Source: Neoroseomonas oryzicola
Lineage (GTDB): Bacteria > Pseudomonadota > Alphaproteobacteria > Acetobacterales > Acetobacteraceae
DNA length: 64,000 nucleotides
Reading direction: 5' to 3'
Assembly (NCBI RefSeq): GCF_012163135.1
Contig: NZ_JAAVUP010000011.1
Location: 1-64,000, forward strand
The notes beneath the pieces were generated by a model. It saw only the letters and a list, made by a program, of their open reading frames with translations. It ran no database searches and was not told where the DNA came from. A program made the position numbers and the translations under genes. This document shows positions 34,858 to 43,864 of the stretch, piece after piece (the stretch's first letter is position 1; each line of letters begins with the position of its first letter).

Positions 34858-36402
34858 TCAGCCCTGCGGTTCGATGTCGCCTGGCTTCCAGCTCTGGTCG
34901 AACCAGGGCTGCAGCGGGCCGTAGAGCCGCAGGATCATGAACCACGACTTGCCCGGGATGGTCTGCACCCAGTTGCTCTCGCGTCCCGCCGGCGCGGTCG
35001 GGCCGAACCAGATGTCGACCGAGCCGTCGGCGTTCTTCTGCACGGCCGGATTCTGGCTGGTGACCGAGGGGAAGCGGTTGTCGGTCTGCAGCATCGACCG
35101 GGTCTGGGTGTCGTAGACGATGGTGGACCAGAAGGTGCGCACCGGCACCGGGCCCGGCAGGTGCAGGCGGTAGGTCTTGCCGCCGTCGAAGGCGTTGCCG
35201 TTCGAATCCTCGGCCGTCCAGGGATAGGTCGAGCCCTCGCCCACGATCTTCGTGTCCATCGCCGGCGTCACGCCGGTGGCGAGGAAGAAGAAGAAGGCGC
35301 GCGCATCGAGGTTGCCGACGCCGGGCTGATGCTGGAACAGGTAGCCGCCCTGGAAGGCGTAGCGCCAGCGCCGGTCGCTGAAGATGCGCGCTTCCGGATC
35401 GCGCGCCCGGTAGGCCAGCGCGCGGGCCGTCGCATCGCCGGCGACCGCGGCCTCCGTCAGGATGCGGCGCATCCGCGCGTCGGGCTGGAAGGGCTTGCCC
35501 TTCTGGATGCCGATGGAGGCGAAGAAGCCGAGCGTGACGGGGTCCGACGCGCTGCTCGGTTCCACCTGCACCACGTCGTTCAGCATTTCCCAGAAGCGGA
35601 AGTCGGACGGGCCGACCATGTTGAAGGGTCGCTCGGACATGTCGACGAAGGTCAGGCGCGGCGGGTTGGACGCGCGGGACAGCGGATAGATCTTCGTGCG
35701 GCGCTTCACCGACTCGATGGCGGGGCGGAAGTCGCCGTTCACGGGGAAGCTGCGCCACGCGAACCAGTTCTGGAAGGTCTTCGGGCGGACCACTGTGTAG
35801 CCCTCCGGCACCGCCCCGCGATGGCCCGGCGGCAGCAGCAGGTACTTGCCGCCGCGGCCGCGATCCGCGCCGGTGATGCCGACATCGGCCACCCAGGAAT
35901 AGAACATGTCGTTGATCAGGCCGAGCACGCCCGGCGGCACCTCGACCACCAGCGGGCCGTTGCGGAGGTCCACCCAGAACCAGGTGTAGGGCGTGTTGTC
36001 GTTGGCGGTCAGTTCGACCGTGCGGCTGTCCACCCGCCCTTCCCAAATCGGCACCGTGGCGTTGACCGGGCCGACGCTGAGGACGGCGTTTCGGTTCGCC
36101 GCCTGGTTCACCGCGGGCAGGGCGAGCAGGTAGGCCTGCAGGGCGCGCTGCCGGTCGAGGTTGTCGTAGATCAGCCGCGTACTGTCGGCATCCGGCACGC
36201 CGTCGAAGAAGTTCAGCCGGCCGAAGCCCGTCTCGACCGTGGCGGGCATGACGACGCCGGAGGGCATCGGCGTGGTGTAACGGAAGACCGGGGGCGTCGG
36301 GGTGCCGGTGAGCGGCTGGGCCTCCGCCGGGGCTGGGCCGAAGGCGCCGCGCAAGGCCGATGCTGCTGCCGCGAGCACGGCGAGTTCACGTCGTGTGGTC
36401 AT
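34858..36402 (-). CDS. Exported DUF1254/DUF1214 protein
   Basis: The 514-residue protein has an N-terminal signal with an RR pair (MTTRRELAVLAAAASALRGA) and then the DUF1254 and DUF1214 domains seen in a widespread family of unknown function. Typical stretches are VGPVNATVPIWEGR, NDNTPYTWFWVDLRNGPLVV, PVPVRTFWSTIVYDTQTRSM and, near the end, NWVQTIPGKSWFMILRLYGPL. Periplasmic location is likely. It is divergent from an AraC-type regulator gene with about 230 bases between them, which may hold a shared control region. Confidence 0.88.
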   Translation of the reverse strand: MTTRRELAVLAAAASALRGAFGPAPAEAQPLTGTPTPPVFRYTTPMPSGVVMPATVETGFGRLNFFDGVPDADSTRLIYDNLDRQRALQAYLLALPAVNQAANRNAVLSVGPVNATVPIWEGRVDSRTVELTANDNTPYTWFWVDLRNGPLVVEVPPGVLGLINDMFYSWVADVGITGADRGRGGKYLLLPPGHRGAVPEGYTVVRPKTFQNWFAWRSFPVNGDFRPAIESVKRRTKIYPLSRASNPPRLTFVDMSERPFNMVGPSDFRFWEMLNDVVQVEPSSASDPVTLGFFASIGIQKGKPFQPDARMRRILTEAAVAGDATARALAYRARDPEARIFSDRRWRYAFQGGYLFQHQPGVGNLDARAFFFFLATGVTPAMDTKIVGEGSTYPWTAEDSNGNAFDGGKTYRLHLPGPVPVRTFWSTIVYDTQTRSMLQTDNRFPSVTSQNPAVQKNADGSVDIWFGPTAPAGRESNWVQTIPGKSWFMILRLYGPLQPWFDQSWKPGDIEPQG

Positions 36403-36633
36403 GAAGGTCGAACCTCTCCGGATGCTTGGGCAGCGTTCACCTTATCGGGAAAAGACCATGGCAGGCCCGGAGGACCGCCGTTCCGCATCGATCTCATCGC
36501 CGTACCGGTCGAACCGTCATCGCCGCTCGGGGCAAGCGTATCGCGATTCGACCTGCGGCATGGGTTGAATCGCTAGCCGGATTCGGAACACCCTCCGCTT
36601 CTGCGGGCGCCACGCACCGAGGAGATCCGCCGC

Positions 36634-37587
36634 TTGGAGTGCATCGCCCCCGCCACCTGGTCGGCAGAGCTGGACCGGATCGAGCCCCTGGCCGAGGCGC
36701 AGCGCGATTTCCAGGCGGACATGGTCCAGCTCTCGCCGGGTCGGTTCCGCTACGGGCTGCGGCTGGTCGATCTCGGGCCGCTGCGGGTCCAGTCGAACGA
36801 CCTCGATGGCAGCTATCTCGGGCGGGCGCGGGTGCCGCCTGGCACCTGGGCACTGTTCTTTCCGACCGGCGGGCCGGAGGAGGCGAGCCGCCTCAACGGC
36901 ATGGTGCCGGGCAGGGCCGACGCCGTCCTGTACGGGCCGCACGCCGAGCTCCATGCCAGGGTTTCGGACGGGCAGCGCTGGACGATGGCCGTGTTCGACG
37001 ACGGCCGCTTTCGCGAGATCTTCGATCGCATTCCCGCGGCCTGCGAACGGCGCGCGGTCCATCTGCCCGGGTTGCTCGCCCGGGCGCCCGGGCTGCTTCG
37101 CCTCGAGGAGGTCCACGGCGCCGTCGCGGGGGGCGCGGCCGGCGCCGCGGTGTCGGAGGGCGTGGTCGACGGCCTGTGCGCGGCACTCGACGGCGCGTTC
37201 ACCGCCGGCGCGTCATCGGCCCGGCGGGTGCGCGCCGAGGGGCGCGCCGTCCGTGTCGCCTCGGCCGCGGTGGCGTATCTCGAAGCCGCACGGGGCCGGG
37301 CTGTCTTCAGCCATGAGATCGGCGCTGCGATCGGCGTGAGCCCCCGCTTCGTCAATCAGTGTTTCGACGCGGTCTTCGGGATGAGCGTGCACCGTTACCT
37401 CCGGCTGAGGCGCCTCGCCGAGGCGCGCCGGCGGCTGATGGCCGGGGGGGATGGCTTGCTGGTGAAGCAGGTCGCGCTCGACCTCGGCCTGTGGCACTTC
37501 GGCCGCTTCGCCAGCGCCTACCAGGCACAGTTCGGCGAGACGCCCTCCCAGACGCTGGCCGCCGGTGGGCGCCGGCCGCATCGGTAG
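36634..37587 (+). CDS. AraC family transcriptional regulator
   Basis: The 317-residue protein has an N-terminal sensing domain of about 200 residues and a C-terminal AraC DNA-binding domain. That domain has two helix-turn-helices, seen around FSHEIGAAIGVSPRFVNQCF and VKQVALDLGLWHFGRFASAY, and ends with the GETPSQTL motif. A TTG at 36634 is used because GAGGAG lies eight bases upstream and no ATG fits. It is divergent from the DUF1254 gene and may regulate it. Confidence 0.85.
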   Translation: MECIAPATWSAELDRIEPLAEAQRDFQADMVQLSPGRFRYGLRLVDLGPLRVQSNDLDGSYLGRARVPPGTWALFFPTGGPEEASRLNGMVPGRADAVLYGPHAELHARVSDGQRWTMAVFDDGRFREIFDRIPAACERRAVHLPGLLARAPGLLRLEEVHGAVAGGAAGAAVSEGVVDGLCAALDGAFTAGASSARRVRAEGRAVRVASAAVAYLEAARGRAVFSHEIGAAIGVSPRFVNQCFDAVFGMSVHRYLRLRRLAEARRRLMAGGDGLLVKQVALDLGLWHFGRFASAYQAQFGETPSQTLAAGGRRPHR

Positions 37588-37690
37588 CGGCCGCCGGCCG
37601 CGATGCGGGAGCGGATGACGCAGCACGCCCTCGCGCCGGCGGTGCATGTCGATCCGGTCGCATGAAGGCCCAGCCTTCGTGCTCCTGCAC

Positions 37691-40309
37691 TCAGGCGGGC
37701 ACCAGCCCGTCGGGTTCCAGAACCACCACCGGTTCCCCGGTGCCGAGCACGCCGACGCCGCCCACGCCGGGCAGGGCGGCGAGCGTCGGGTGCAGCGGCC
37801 GCAGCAGCAGGTCGACGCGCCGGCTGACCCGGCCGACCGACAGGCCGATCCGCCGTCCGCCTGCCCCGCGCAGCAGCAGGATGCCGCCCGGTTCGCCCGG
37901 CACCGGCAGGCCGAGCGCGGCTTCCAGCGAGACGACCGGCGGCAGTTCCCCCGCGCTGCCGAGGGTGCCGGTGTGCAGCACCGCCTCGACGCGCGCGACG
38001 GGCAGGGCGTAGGGGTGGCCGCCGGCCTCGACCAGCAGCACCGGCGCCATGGCGGCCGAGAGCGGCAGGTCGAGCACGAATTCCGTTCCCGCGCCCGGGC
38101 GGCTCGACACCGTCACCGATCCGCCGGCGCGGTGGACCGCGTCCTCAACCACGTCGAGGCCGACGCCGCGGCCCGAGGTCGCGCTGACGCGGTCCTTCGT
38201 CGAGAAGCCGGGACGGAACAGCAGGCGGTGCACGCCGGTCTCGTCGAGGCGCGCGGCCTCGGCGCCGCCCACCACGCCACGGGCGACGGCGGCGCGGCGC
38301 ACCGCCTCGGTGTCGATGCCCGCGCCGTCGTCGGCGACGGTGACGCGCACGCGGTCCGCGCCATGGCGTTCGGCGGCGATGCGCAGGCGCGCGCGCGGCA
38401 CCTTGCCGGCGGCGCTGCGCTGCGCGGGCGGTTCGACGCCGTGGTCCACGGCGTTGCGCACGAGGTGCTGCAGCGGGTCGGCGAGGATCTCGATCAGGCC
38501 GCGGTCGATGCTGACCTCGCCGCCGGCGAGCTCGACCTCGATCTCCTTGCCGGCGGCCTCGGCCACCGCGCGGGCGATGCGCGGCATGCGGCCGAACAGG
38601 GCGGCGAGCGGCGTGACGCGCAGCTCCATCATCGCTTCGTTCAGCCGGCGCAGCGCGATGGTCAGGCGGTCGGCGGTGCCCTGCACCTCCTGCATGGTGG
38701 CGCTGACGCGGTCGGCGAGCGCGGCGGCCTCGGCGGCGCGTCCGGGCGGCAGGTCGCGCGTCAGGCTGGCGATGCGGGTGGCGAGGCCGCGGACCTCGCT
38801 GCGGCCGGCGACATCGGCGAGGGAGAGGCCGGCGGCGCGCACCTCGGCCTCGAGGGCGATGATGCCGTCCACGGTTTCCTGCCGCAGGCGCAGCGTGCCG
38901 CCGGCGGCGGGCGTGGCGGGCTCGCCGGCGGGCGCGGCGCCAAGCGGCGTCAGCGCGGCGACCAGCGTGCCCGAGGGATCGATGGCGGCACGGCTCGCCT
39001 CGAAGGCGCGGGCATCGGCGGGGCCGGCGAGGAGCAGTTCCAGCACCGGCGGGTCGCTGCCGGGCAGCAGGCGGCTGGCCAGCGCCTCGGCGCCCTGGGC
39101 GGTGAGCCATTCGATCAGCGCGGCCTCGCGCTCGACCGTCGCGAGGTGGCCGAGGCGGGCGCGGTAGAGGCCCCGCCCGGACGCGACCGCTGCGGCGGCG
39201 CGCTCGGCGCCCTCGGGGCCCAGTGTCGCGGCGAAGTCCGGCGGGATGCCGGGGGCGGCGACCGGTGCGGTGGGTTCCTCGGCCTGGGTGCGCAGGGCGG
39301 CGAGGCCGCCGGTCGCGACCGCGCGCAACCGGCCGGCGATCAGCGCGCGGCGGGCGGTGACGGCCGCGGCGGCGTCGGGTTCGGCGAGGCGGTCCCAGAG
39401 ATCCTCGACCGTGAGCAGCAGGTCCTCGAGCGGCGCCTCGCCGATCGCCGCGGCGATGCGCGCGGCCTCCCGCGCCGCCGCGACGCAGGCGGCGGGGTCG
39501 GGGCCGTCCACCAACTCGGCGAGGGTTCCGACGCGTGCCGGGAGCCCGGCCTGGCCCGCGGTCTCGGCCAATGCCTGCTGAAGCGCCGCCGCGCCGGCAT
39601 CCTGGCCGGTCAGCGCCGAGAGCGCCGCGAGCCCGCGGCACAGATCCCCGAAGGCGGGCAATGCGGCGGGACCGGCGCGGCCCGGCAGCGCGCCGAGCGT
39701 CGCCGCGACGCGCCCCGCCCCCGCGGCGCGGGCGAGCGCGGCGAGCTCGGTGGCGAGCGTCGTCGCCTCGTGCGACCCGCCCGCCGCGAGCGGGGCGAGT
39801 TTCATCGCGACCTTGGCCGAGACCTCGGCCAGCACGGCGAAATGCCGCGCGGCCTGCGTCGCGGCCGGGGGCGCCGCGGCGGGTTGTGGCGCCGGTGCGG
39901 GTGGCGGCGCGGCGGCGGGCGGCGGGGCGGCCACCGCCGTGCCGTCCGCGACGGCGCCGAGCCGCGCGAGCAGCGCCGCCGGGGCCGGGATGTCGCAGTT
40001 CTCCCCCACCAGCCCGGCGCGCTGGCGGCGCATGGTGTCGACGGCGGCGACCAGCGCGTCCGCCGCCTCCCCGGCGATCGCCGCACGGCCCTGGCGCGCC
40101 AGGCCGAGGATGTCCTCGCAGCGATGCGCCACCGCCATCATGCCCGCGCCGCCCAGCGCGCCGCTCATGCCCTTCAATGAGTGGAAGGCGCGGAAGAGGG
40201 AATCGATCGCTGCGCGATCGGCGACGCCGGCGGCGAGCAGCGTCTCGATGGTGTCGAGGTGTTCCTCGCTCTCGGCGGCGAAGTGGTCGCGCAGGTCGTC
40301 GTCGATCAC
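37691..40309 (-). CDS. cheA: CheA-type chemotaxis histidine kinase
   Basis: The 872-residue kinase has an N-terminal HPt domain (His43 in FRAFHSLKGMSGALGGAGMM), a long Ala-rich middle with little conservation that may include a degenerate second HPt, the dimerisation helices, and a HATPase domain. The HATPase boxes are HLVRNAVDHGVE (N), VTVADDGAGID (G1), FRPGFSTK (F) and GRGVGLDVV (G2). A CheW-like domain follows from about residue 740. A GTG start overlaps the stop of the receiver gene (GTGA). It is the last gene of the STAS/RsbW/CheW/receiver/CheA cluster. No flagellar or CheY gene is nearby, so a non-motility output is likely. Confidence 0.9.
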   Translation of the reverse strand: MIDDDLRDHFAAESEEHLDTIETLLAAGVADRAAIDSLFRAFHSLKGMSGALGGAGMMAVAHRCEDILGLARQGRAAIAGEAADALVAAVDTMRRQRAGLVGENCDIPAPAALLARLGAVADGTAVAAPPPAAAPPPAPAPQPAAAPPAATQAARHFAVLAEVSAKVAMKLAPLAAGGSHEATTLATELAALARAAGAGRVAATLGALPGRAGPAALPAFGDLCRGLAALSALTGQDAGAAALQQALAETAGQAGLPARVGTLAELVDGPDPAACVAAAREAARIAAAIGEAPLEDLLLTVEDLWDRLAEPDAAAAVTARRALIAGRLRAVATGGLAALRTQAEEPTAPVAAPGIPPDFAATLGPEGAERAAAAVASGRGLYRARLGHLATVEREAALIEWLTAQGAEALASRLLPGSDPPVLELLLAGPADARAFEASRAAIDPSGTLVAALTPLGAAPAGEPATPAAGGTLRLRQETVDGIIALEAEVRAAGLSLADVAGRSEVRGLATRIASLTRDLPPGRAAEAAALADRVSATMQEVQGTADRLTIALRRLNEAMMELRVTPLAALFGRMPRIARAVAEAAGKEIEVELAGGEVSIDRGLIEILADPLQHLVRNAVDHGVEPPAQRSAAGKVPRARLRIAAERHGADRVRVTVADDGAGIDTEAVRRAAVARGVVGGAEAARLDETGVHRLLFRPGFSTKDRVSATSGRGVGLDVVEDAVHRAGGSVTVSSRPGAGTEFVLDLPLSAAMAPVLLVEAGGHPYALPVARVEAVLHTGTLGSAGELPPVVSLEAALGLPVPGEPGGILLLRGAGGRRIGLSVGRVSRRVDLLLRPLHPTLAALPGVGGVGVLGTGEPVVVLEPDGLVPA

Positions 40310-41004
40310 GGCGCGGCATCCTGCGGAAGTCCGGCGGCGCGGCGCGCGGCCGAGATCAGCGCCGCGCCCCGCCGTTCCGCCATGTCGGCCGACAGCGCGC
40401 CGGATGGCTTGCCGGTGACGCCCGCGGCGCCGAGCCGCCGGACCTCCCGCGCCAGCGCCGATCCCGGCGGCGTGGCGGAGGAGACGACGAGCACCGCGCC
40501 GCGTCCTTCCAGCGCCCAGTGGCGCAGCATCGTCACGCCATCCATGCCGGGCATCTCGATGTCGAGCAGCACGAGGTCCGGCGCCGCCTCGGCGCAGCGG
40601 GCGATCGCCTCGGCGCCGTCGGCGGCCTCGGCCACAACCTCGAAGGCGGGGTCGGCGGCGAGGATCTGGCGCAGCAGGCGGCGCATGGTGGGGGAATCGT
40701 CGACCACCAGCGTGCGCACCCGCGCGGCGGGCGGGGGCGCGGGCGGTGCGAGGGCGGCGTCGAGCGCCCCACCCATCGCCGCTGCCGCCGCGTGCAGCGC
40801 ATCGGCGTCCCCGGCCGCGACCGCTTCCGCCGCCGTGTCGAGCGGAGGCAGCAGCGCGGAGATCCCCACCGCCTCGACCATGGCGCGCAGGTTGGCGATG
40901 ACCCGTCCCGCCGCCGGCAGGTCCGTGGCGGCGGCGAGGCGCGCCGCGCCGGCGCGGTATTCCTCGGCGAAGGCGGCGACCAGGTCGGGATCGGGCGCGG
41001 TCAT
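40306..41004 (-). CDS. Receiver-domain response regulator with CheB-like receiver, no esterase domain
   Basis: The 232-residue protein has an N-terminal helical segment of about 90 residues (possibly HPt-like), a Pro-rich linker and a receiver domain. The receiver has the DD pair at 102-103 and phospho-accepting Asp148 (LVLLDIEMPGMDG). The receiver and the following VVSSATPPGSALAREV resemble CheB, yet the methylesterase domain is absent. It is overlapped on both sides, with CheW-like (ATGA) and CheA (GTGA), so it is presumably a direct phosphotransfer partner or phosphate sink of this CheA. Confidence 0.82.
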   Translation of the reverse strand: MTAPDPDLVAAFAEEYRAGAARLAAATDLPAAGRVIANLRAMVEAVGISALLPPLDTAAEAVAAGDADALHAAAAAMGGALDAALAPPAPPPAARVRTLVVDDSPTMRRLLRQILAADPAFEVVAEAADGAEAIARCAEAAPDLVLLDIEMPGMDGVTMLRHWALEGRGAVLVVSSATPPGSALAREVRRLGAAGVTGKPSGALSADMAERRGAALISAARRAAGLPQDAAP

Positions 41005-42161
41005 GCGGGCAGGGCCGACGCTCGGCAGATGCGGATGCCCATGCCGTCGAGCGGTGCGAGGCCCGAGACGAGCGCGTCGTCGGCGACCGCTTCGATCAGC
41101 GCCGCGGGCAGGGCGCGCAGGCCGAGCACGCGCTCGACCGGCACCACGACCGGGCGTGCGAGCGCGAGGCGCAGCAGCGGCGCCTGGGCGAGGGCCGCTG
41201 CGGCGAGCGGCGCGGCGAGGCGCGGGTCGAGGTCGTGCACCGGCAGCACCTCCCCCCGATGGGAGACGACGCCGCGCAGGGAGGGCACGGGCGCGGGCGC
41301 CGGGGCCGGGCGCAGCGGGGCGAGGACGGTCGCGATCTCGGCCGCCGCTACGGCGAAGCGGGTGCCGCCGGCCTCGCACAGCAGCAGGCGCGCGACCTCG
41401 CGGCCCGCTTCGGGGGCGGCGGCGGGCAGCGCGTGCGGCGCGGCGTCGAGCAGCGCGCGGCCGTCCGGGGTCTCGCGCAGCCGTTCCTCCAGCACGGGGC
41501 CTTCCATGCCAGGCGCGGCGCGGCCGATCGGCATGGCGAGCAGGCGGCCGTCGATGCGCAGCAGCGCCACCAGCCCCGAGGCCATCCCCGTGCCGAGCCT
41601 GCCCCCTGTGCACCAGGCGGGATCGAGGACGAGGACGCGCCTTCCGGCGACCTCATGGATGCCGAAGGCGCCTGGCAGGCCCGGGGGTGCGGCCGGGTCC
41701 ATGCCGGGCCGCAGCGAGCCCATCCCTTCCAGCGCCGCGAGCGGCACCGAGACCGACCCGGTTCCGTGGGTCAGCAGGTAGTGGTCACGGCTGCGCGGCG
41801 CGGCGAGCGGCACGGCCGCGGGCAAGGGCGGGATCGCGAGCGGCACCGGCGCCGGCATGGGCAGGGGCGCGACATCCGGCAGGTCGAGCGGCACGGCATC
41901 GGGCGTCGGTTCGGCCACCGCGTCGCCGCCGCAGATCACGGCGCCGCCGTCCCGTTCCACCACCACCCAGGCGGAGGGGAAGGGGGTCAGCGCCCAGACC
42001 ATCGCGCCGCGCCGCTCGACCATGGCGAGGCCCAGCAATCCCGGCGGCGCACCGGGCAGCGGCCGCGGCGCCGGCGGTGCCTCGAGCCGGCGGGAGCGGG
42101 CCGGCAGCAGGTAGCAGCGCATCCCGGCGCGCAACGCCAAGGCCTCGGCTTCCGCGGTCAT
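41001..42161 (-). CDS. CheW-like domain protein
   Basis: The 386-residue protein contains CheW-like beta-domains. The clearest is at the C terminus (ARLLLCEAGGTRFAVAAAEI, then SLRGVVSHRGEVLPVHDLDP). A second, weaker one lies around residues 125-215 (RDHYLLTHGTGSVSVPLAAL, FGIHEVAGRRVLVLDP), and a first degenerate segment may be present at the N terminus. The tandem arrangement would allow it to scaffold several receptors or kinases. It is coupled to the receiver gene by ATGA. Confidence 0.78.
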   Translation of the reverse strand: MTAEAEALALRAGMRCYLLPARSRRLEAPPAPRPLPGAPPGLLGLAMVERRGAMVWALTPFPSAWVVVERDGGAVICGGDAVAEPTPDAVPLDLPDVAPLPMPAPVPLAIPPLPAAVPLAAPRSRDHYLLTHGTGSVSVPLAALEGMGSLRPGMDPAAPPGLPGAFGIHEVAGRRVLVLDPAWCTGGRLGTGMASGLVALLRIDGRLLAMPIGRAAPGMEGPVLEERLRETPDGRALLDAAPHALPAAAPEAGREVARLLLCEAGGTRFAVAAAEIATVLAPLRPAPAPAPVPSLRGVVSHRGEVLPVHDLDPRLAAPLAAAALAQAPLLRLALARPVVVPVERVLGLRALPAALIEAVADDALVSGLAPLDGMGIRICRASALPA

Positions 42162-42274
42162 GCGGAAGACCCCCTGGCCTTGCGTGTTCCGGCAGCACTC
42201 CCCCGCACCGCGCGCCCCGCCCGTATCGCGAACCCCAGGCTAGGCCGATCCCGACCCGCAATGCCACCGGCGCG

Positions 42275-42712
42275 TCAGAGGAGGACCATCCGCAGGCGGT
42301 TGCGGCCCTCGGGCAGACGCTGATAGGCGAGCTCGCGGGTCAGGCGCCGCATCAGCACGAGGCCAAGCCCGCCGGGTTCGGCATCCGCCAGGCTGAGCGG
42401 GCGTTCCTTCAATTCGCCGGCGGTGGGGTCGAAGGCGCGGCCGGTATCCTCGAAGACCAGGATGCAACGGTCGGGCCCGGCCTCGGCGAGCAGCTCGACC
42501 TCGGCCGTCGCCGCGTCCTCGGCGCCGTGCATGGCGACGTTCATCACCACTTCCTCGACGAGGAGCTCGGCGCGGTCGGCGATGCCGCCGGGCAATCCCC
42601 GCGCGTCGAGGAAGGCGCGCAGCCGCGGCTGTGCCTCCGCAAGGCCTGACGAGGAGGCATGGATGGCCAGGCGGATCGCGCCCGCCTCTTCCGGATCGGT
42701 GGCCAACGGCAC
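42275..42712 (-). CDS. RsbW-like anti-sigma serine kinase / HATPase domain protein
   Basis: The 145-residue protein is a stand-alone GHKL ATPase of the RsbW/SpoIIAB type. It shows the N box ELLVEEVVMNVAMHGAED, the G1-like VFEDTGRAFDPT and a G2 motif PGGLGLVLMRRL. Such proteins phosphorylate STAS antagonists and may bind a sigma factor or another target. A GTG start with GGGAGG seven bases upstream is used. It is 16 bases downstream of the STAS gene, the standard partner order. Confidence 0.88.
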   Translation of the reverse strand: MPLATDPEEAGAIRLAIHASSSGLAEAQPRLRAFLDARGLPGGIADRAELLVEEVVMNVAMHGAEDAATAEVELLAEAGPDRCILVFEDTGRAFDPTAGELKERPLSLADAEPGGLGLVLMRRLTRELAYQRLPEGRNRLRMVLL

Positions 42713-42728
42713 CGCCCGGCCTCCCGCC

Positions 42729-43070
42729 TCAGGTCGCGGTCAGCGACAGCGCCTCGGCCTCGTCGGTCGCGATCGGGATCAGCGTGCCGAGGGCGACGGT
42801 CTCGAAGACCGTCATGACCGAAGGCTGAGGGTTCAGGATCACGGCCTTGCGGCCGCGCCGGTGCAGCGTGCGCGCGACCGTGAGCAGCAGCCGGATGCCG
42901 AGCGAGCTGACGAAGGGCACGGCGGCGAGGTCGACCACCGCGTGGCGGTCGGCCGGGGCGAGGCTCGCGGTGAAGCGCAACTCGATCTCGCCGGTGCCGG
43001 CGGCATCGAGGCGCCCGTCGAGGACCACCCGGTTCACCCCCGGCGCCATTTCCTGAATATCCATCTTCAT
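42729..43070 (-). CDS. STAS domain anti-anti-sigma factor-like protein
   Basis: The 113-residue protein is a single STAS domain with DLAAVPFVSSLGIRLLL, where Ser55/Ser56 is the expected phosphorylation site. It would be phosphorylated by the RsbW-like kinase encoded just downstream and dephosphorylated by a PP2C such as the receiver-phosphatase at 33.6 kb. That pairing is an inference from family knowledge. Confidence 0.88.
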   Translation of the reverse strand: MKMDIQEMAPGVNRVVLDGRLDAAGTGEIELRFTASLAPADRHAVVDLAAVPFVSSLGIRLLLTVARTLHRRGRKAVILNPQPSVMTVFETVALGTLIPIATDEAEALSLTAT

Positions 43071-43226
43071 CGCGCCATCATCCCTTCCGACCACCGCCAG
43101 GACGGTGGGCCACGCCCCTCGCCCGGCAGTCTCGTTGACGACGGTGTGATAAGGGAAGAGGGCCGTTCCCGACATGTGACAATTCCATGTCGAATGGCCG
43201 GCGCGGGCGGCGCCGGCCCCGCGGGG

Positions 43227-43730
43227 TCAGGCTTCGCCGACGCAGTCCAGCATGGAGGCGGCCAGCGCCTCGGCCGGCGCCTTGCCGCCCCAGAGGACGA
43301 ACTGGAAGGCGGGAAAGAAGCGCTCGCACTCGGTGATGGCGATGTCGACCATGTCCTCGAGGCTCTCGGCCGAGGCCGAGGGCGAGCCGCGCAGCAGGAC
43401 CGAGTGGCGGAACACCGGGACGCCGTCCTCGGCCTCGATGCCGAAATGGCCGATCCAGAGGCGATCATTCGCCAGCGCCAGGAGCTCGTAGAGCTTCTCC
43501 CGCCGGTCGGCCGGCACCTTCAGGTCGAAGGCGCAGGTGAAGGCCATGGCGCTGATCTCGTGCGACCAGGAGAAGTGCAGGCCGTAGTCGCACCACTTGC
43601 CCGGCGCCTCGGCCGCCATCTCCCCGTCCGAACGGCGCTCGAAGGCCCATTCATTGGCGGCGATGATCTGTTCGAGGATGTCGAGGGGGTTCGAAGCACG
43701 GTCGCGGTCCAACTGGAGAGAGGCGGACAT
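43227..43730 (-). CDS. YbjN domain protein
   Basis: The 167-residue cytoplasmic protein matches the YbjN family, whose fold resembles type III secretion chaperones. Recognisable parts are NEWAFERRSDGEMAAE, LHFSWSHEISAMAFTCAFDL and ECERFFPAFQFVLWGGKAPAE. A strong AAGGAGG precedes the ATG at 43730. It is about 150 bases upstream of the STAS gene on the same strand; whether it belongs to that system is unclear, since YbjN genes also occur elsewhere as stress-related genes. Confidence 0.85.
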   Translation of the reverse strand: MSASLQLDRDRASNPLDILEQIIAANEWAFERRSDGEMAAEAPGKWCDYGLHFSWSHEISAMAFTCAFDLKVPADRREKLYELLALANDRLWIGHFGIEAEDGVPVFRHSVLLRGSPSASAESLEDMVDIAITECERFFPAFQFVLWGGKAPAEALAASMLDCVGEA

Positions 43731-43864
43731 GCGGCACCTCCTTGCCCGGGTCTGCCGCCCGGACACCACAAGATATGGGGTGCGAATCGGGCGGCGGGAT
43801 ACGAAGGGCAGACTACGCAGACGCGGAATCGCGTCGCAAGCCTGTAGCGGTTGCAAACCGGTCT

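Noticed and set aside
37646-40180. An 844-codon plus-strand open frame opposite cheA
   Set aside because: The minus strand encodes all CheA boxes; the plus-strand product is Gly/Arg-rich without motifs.
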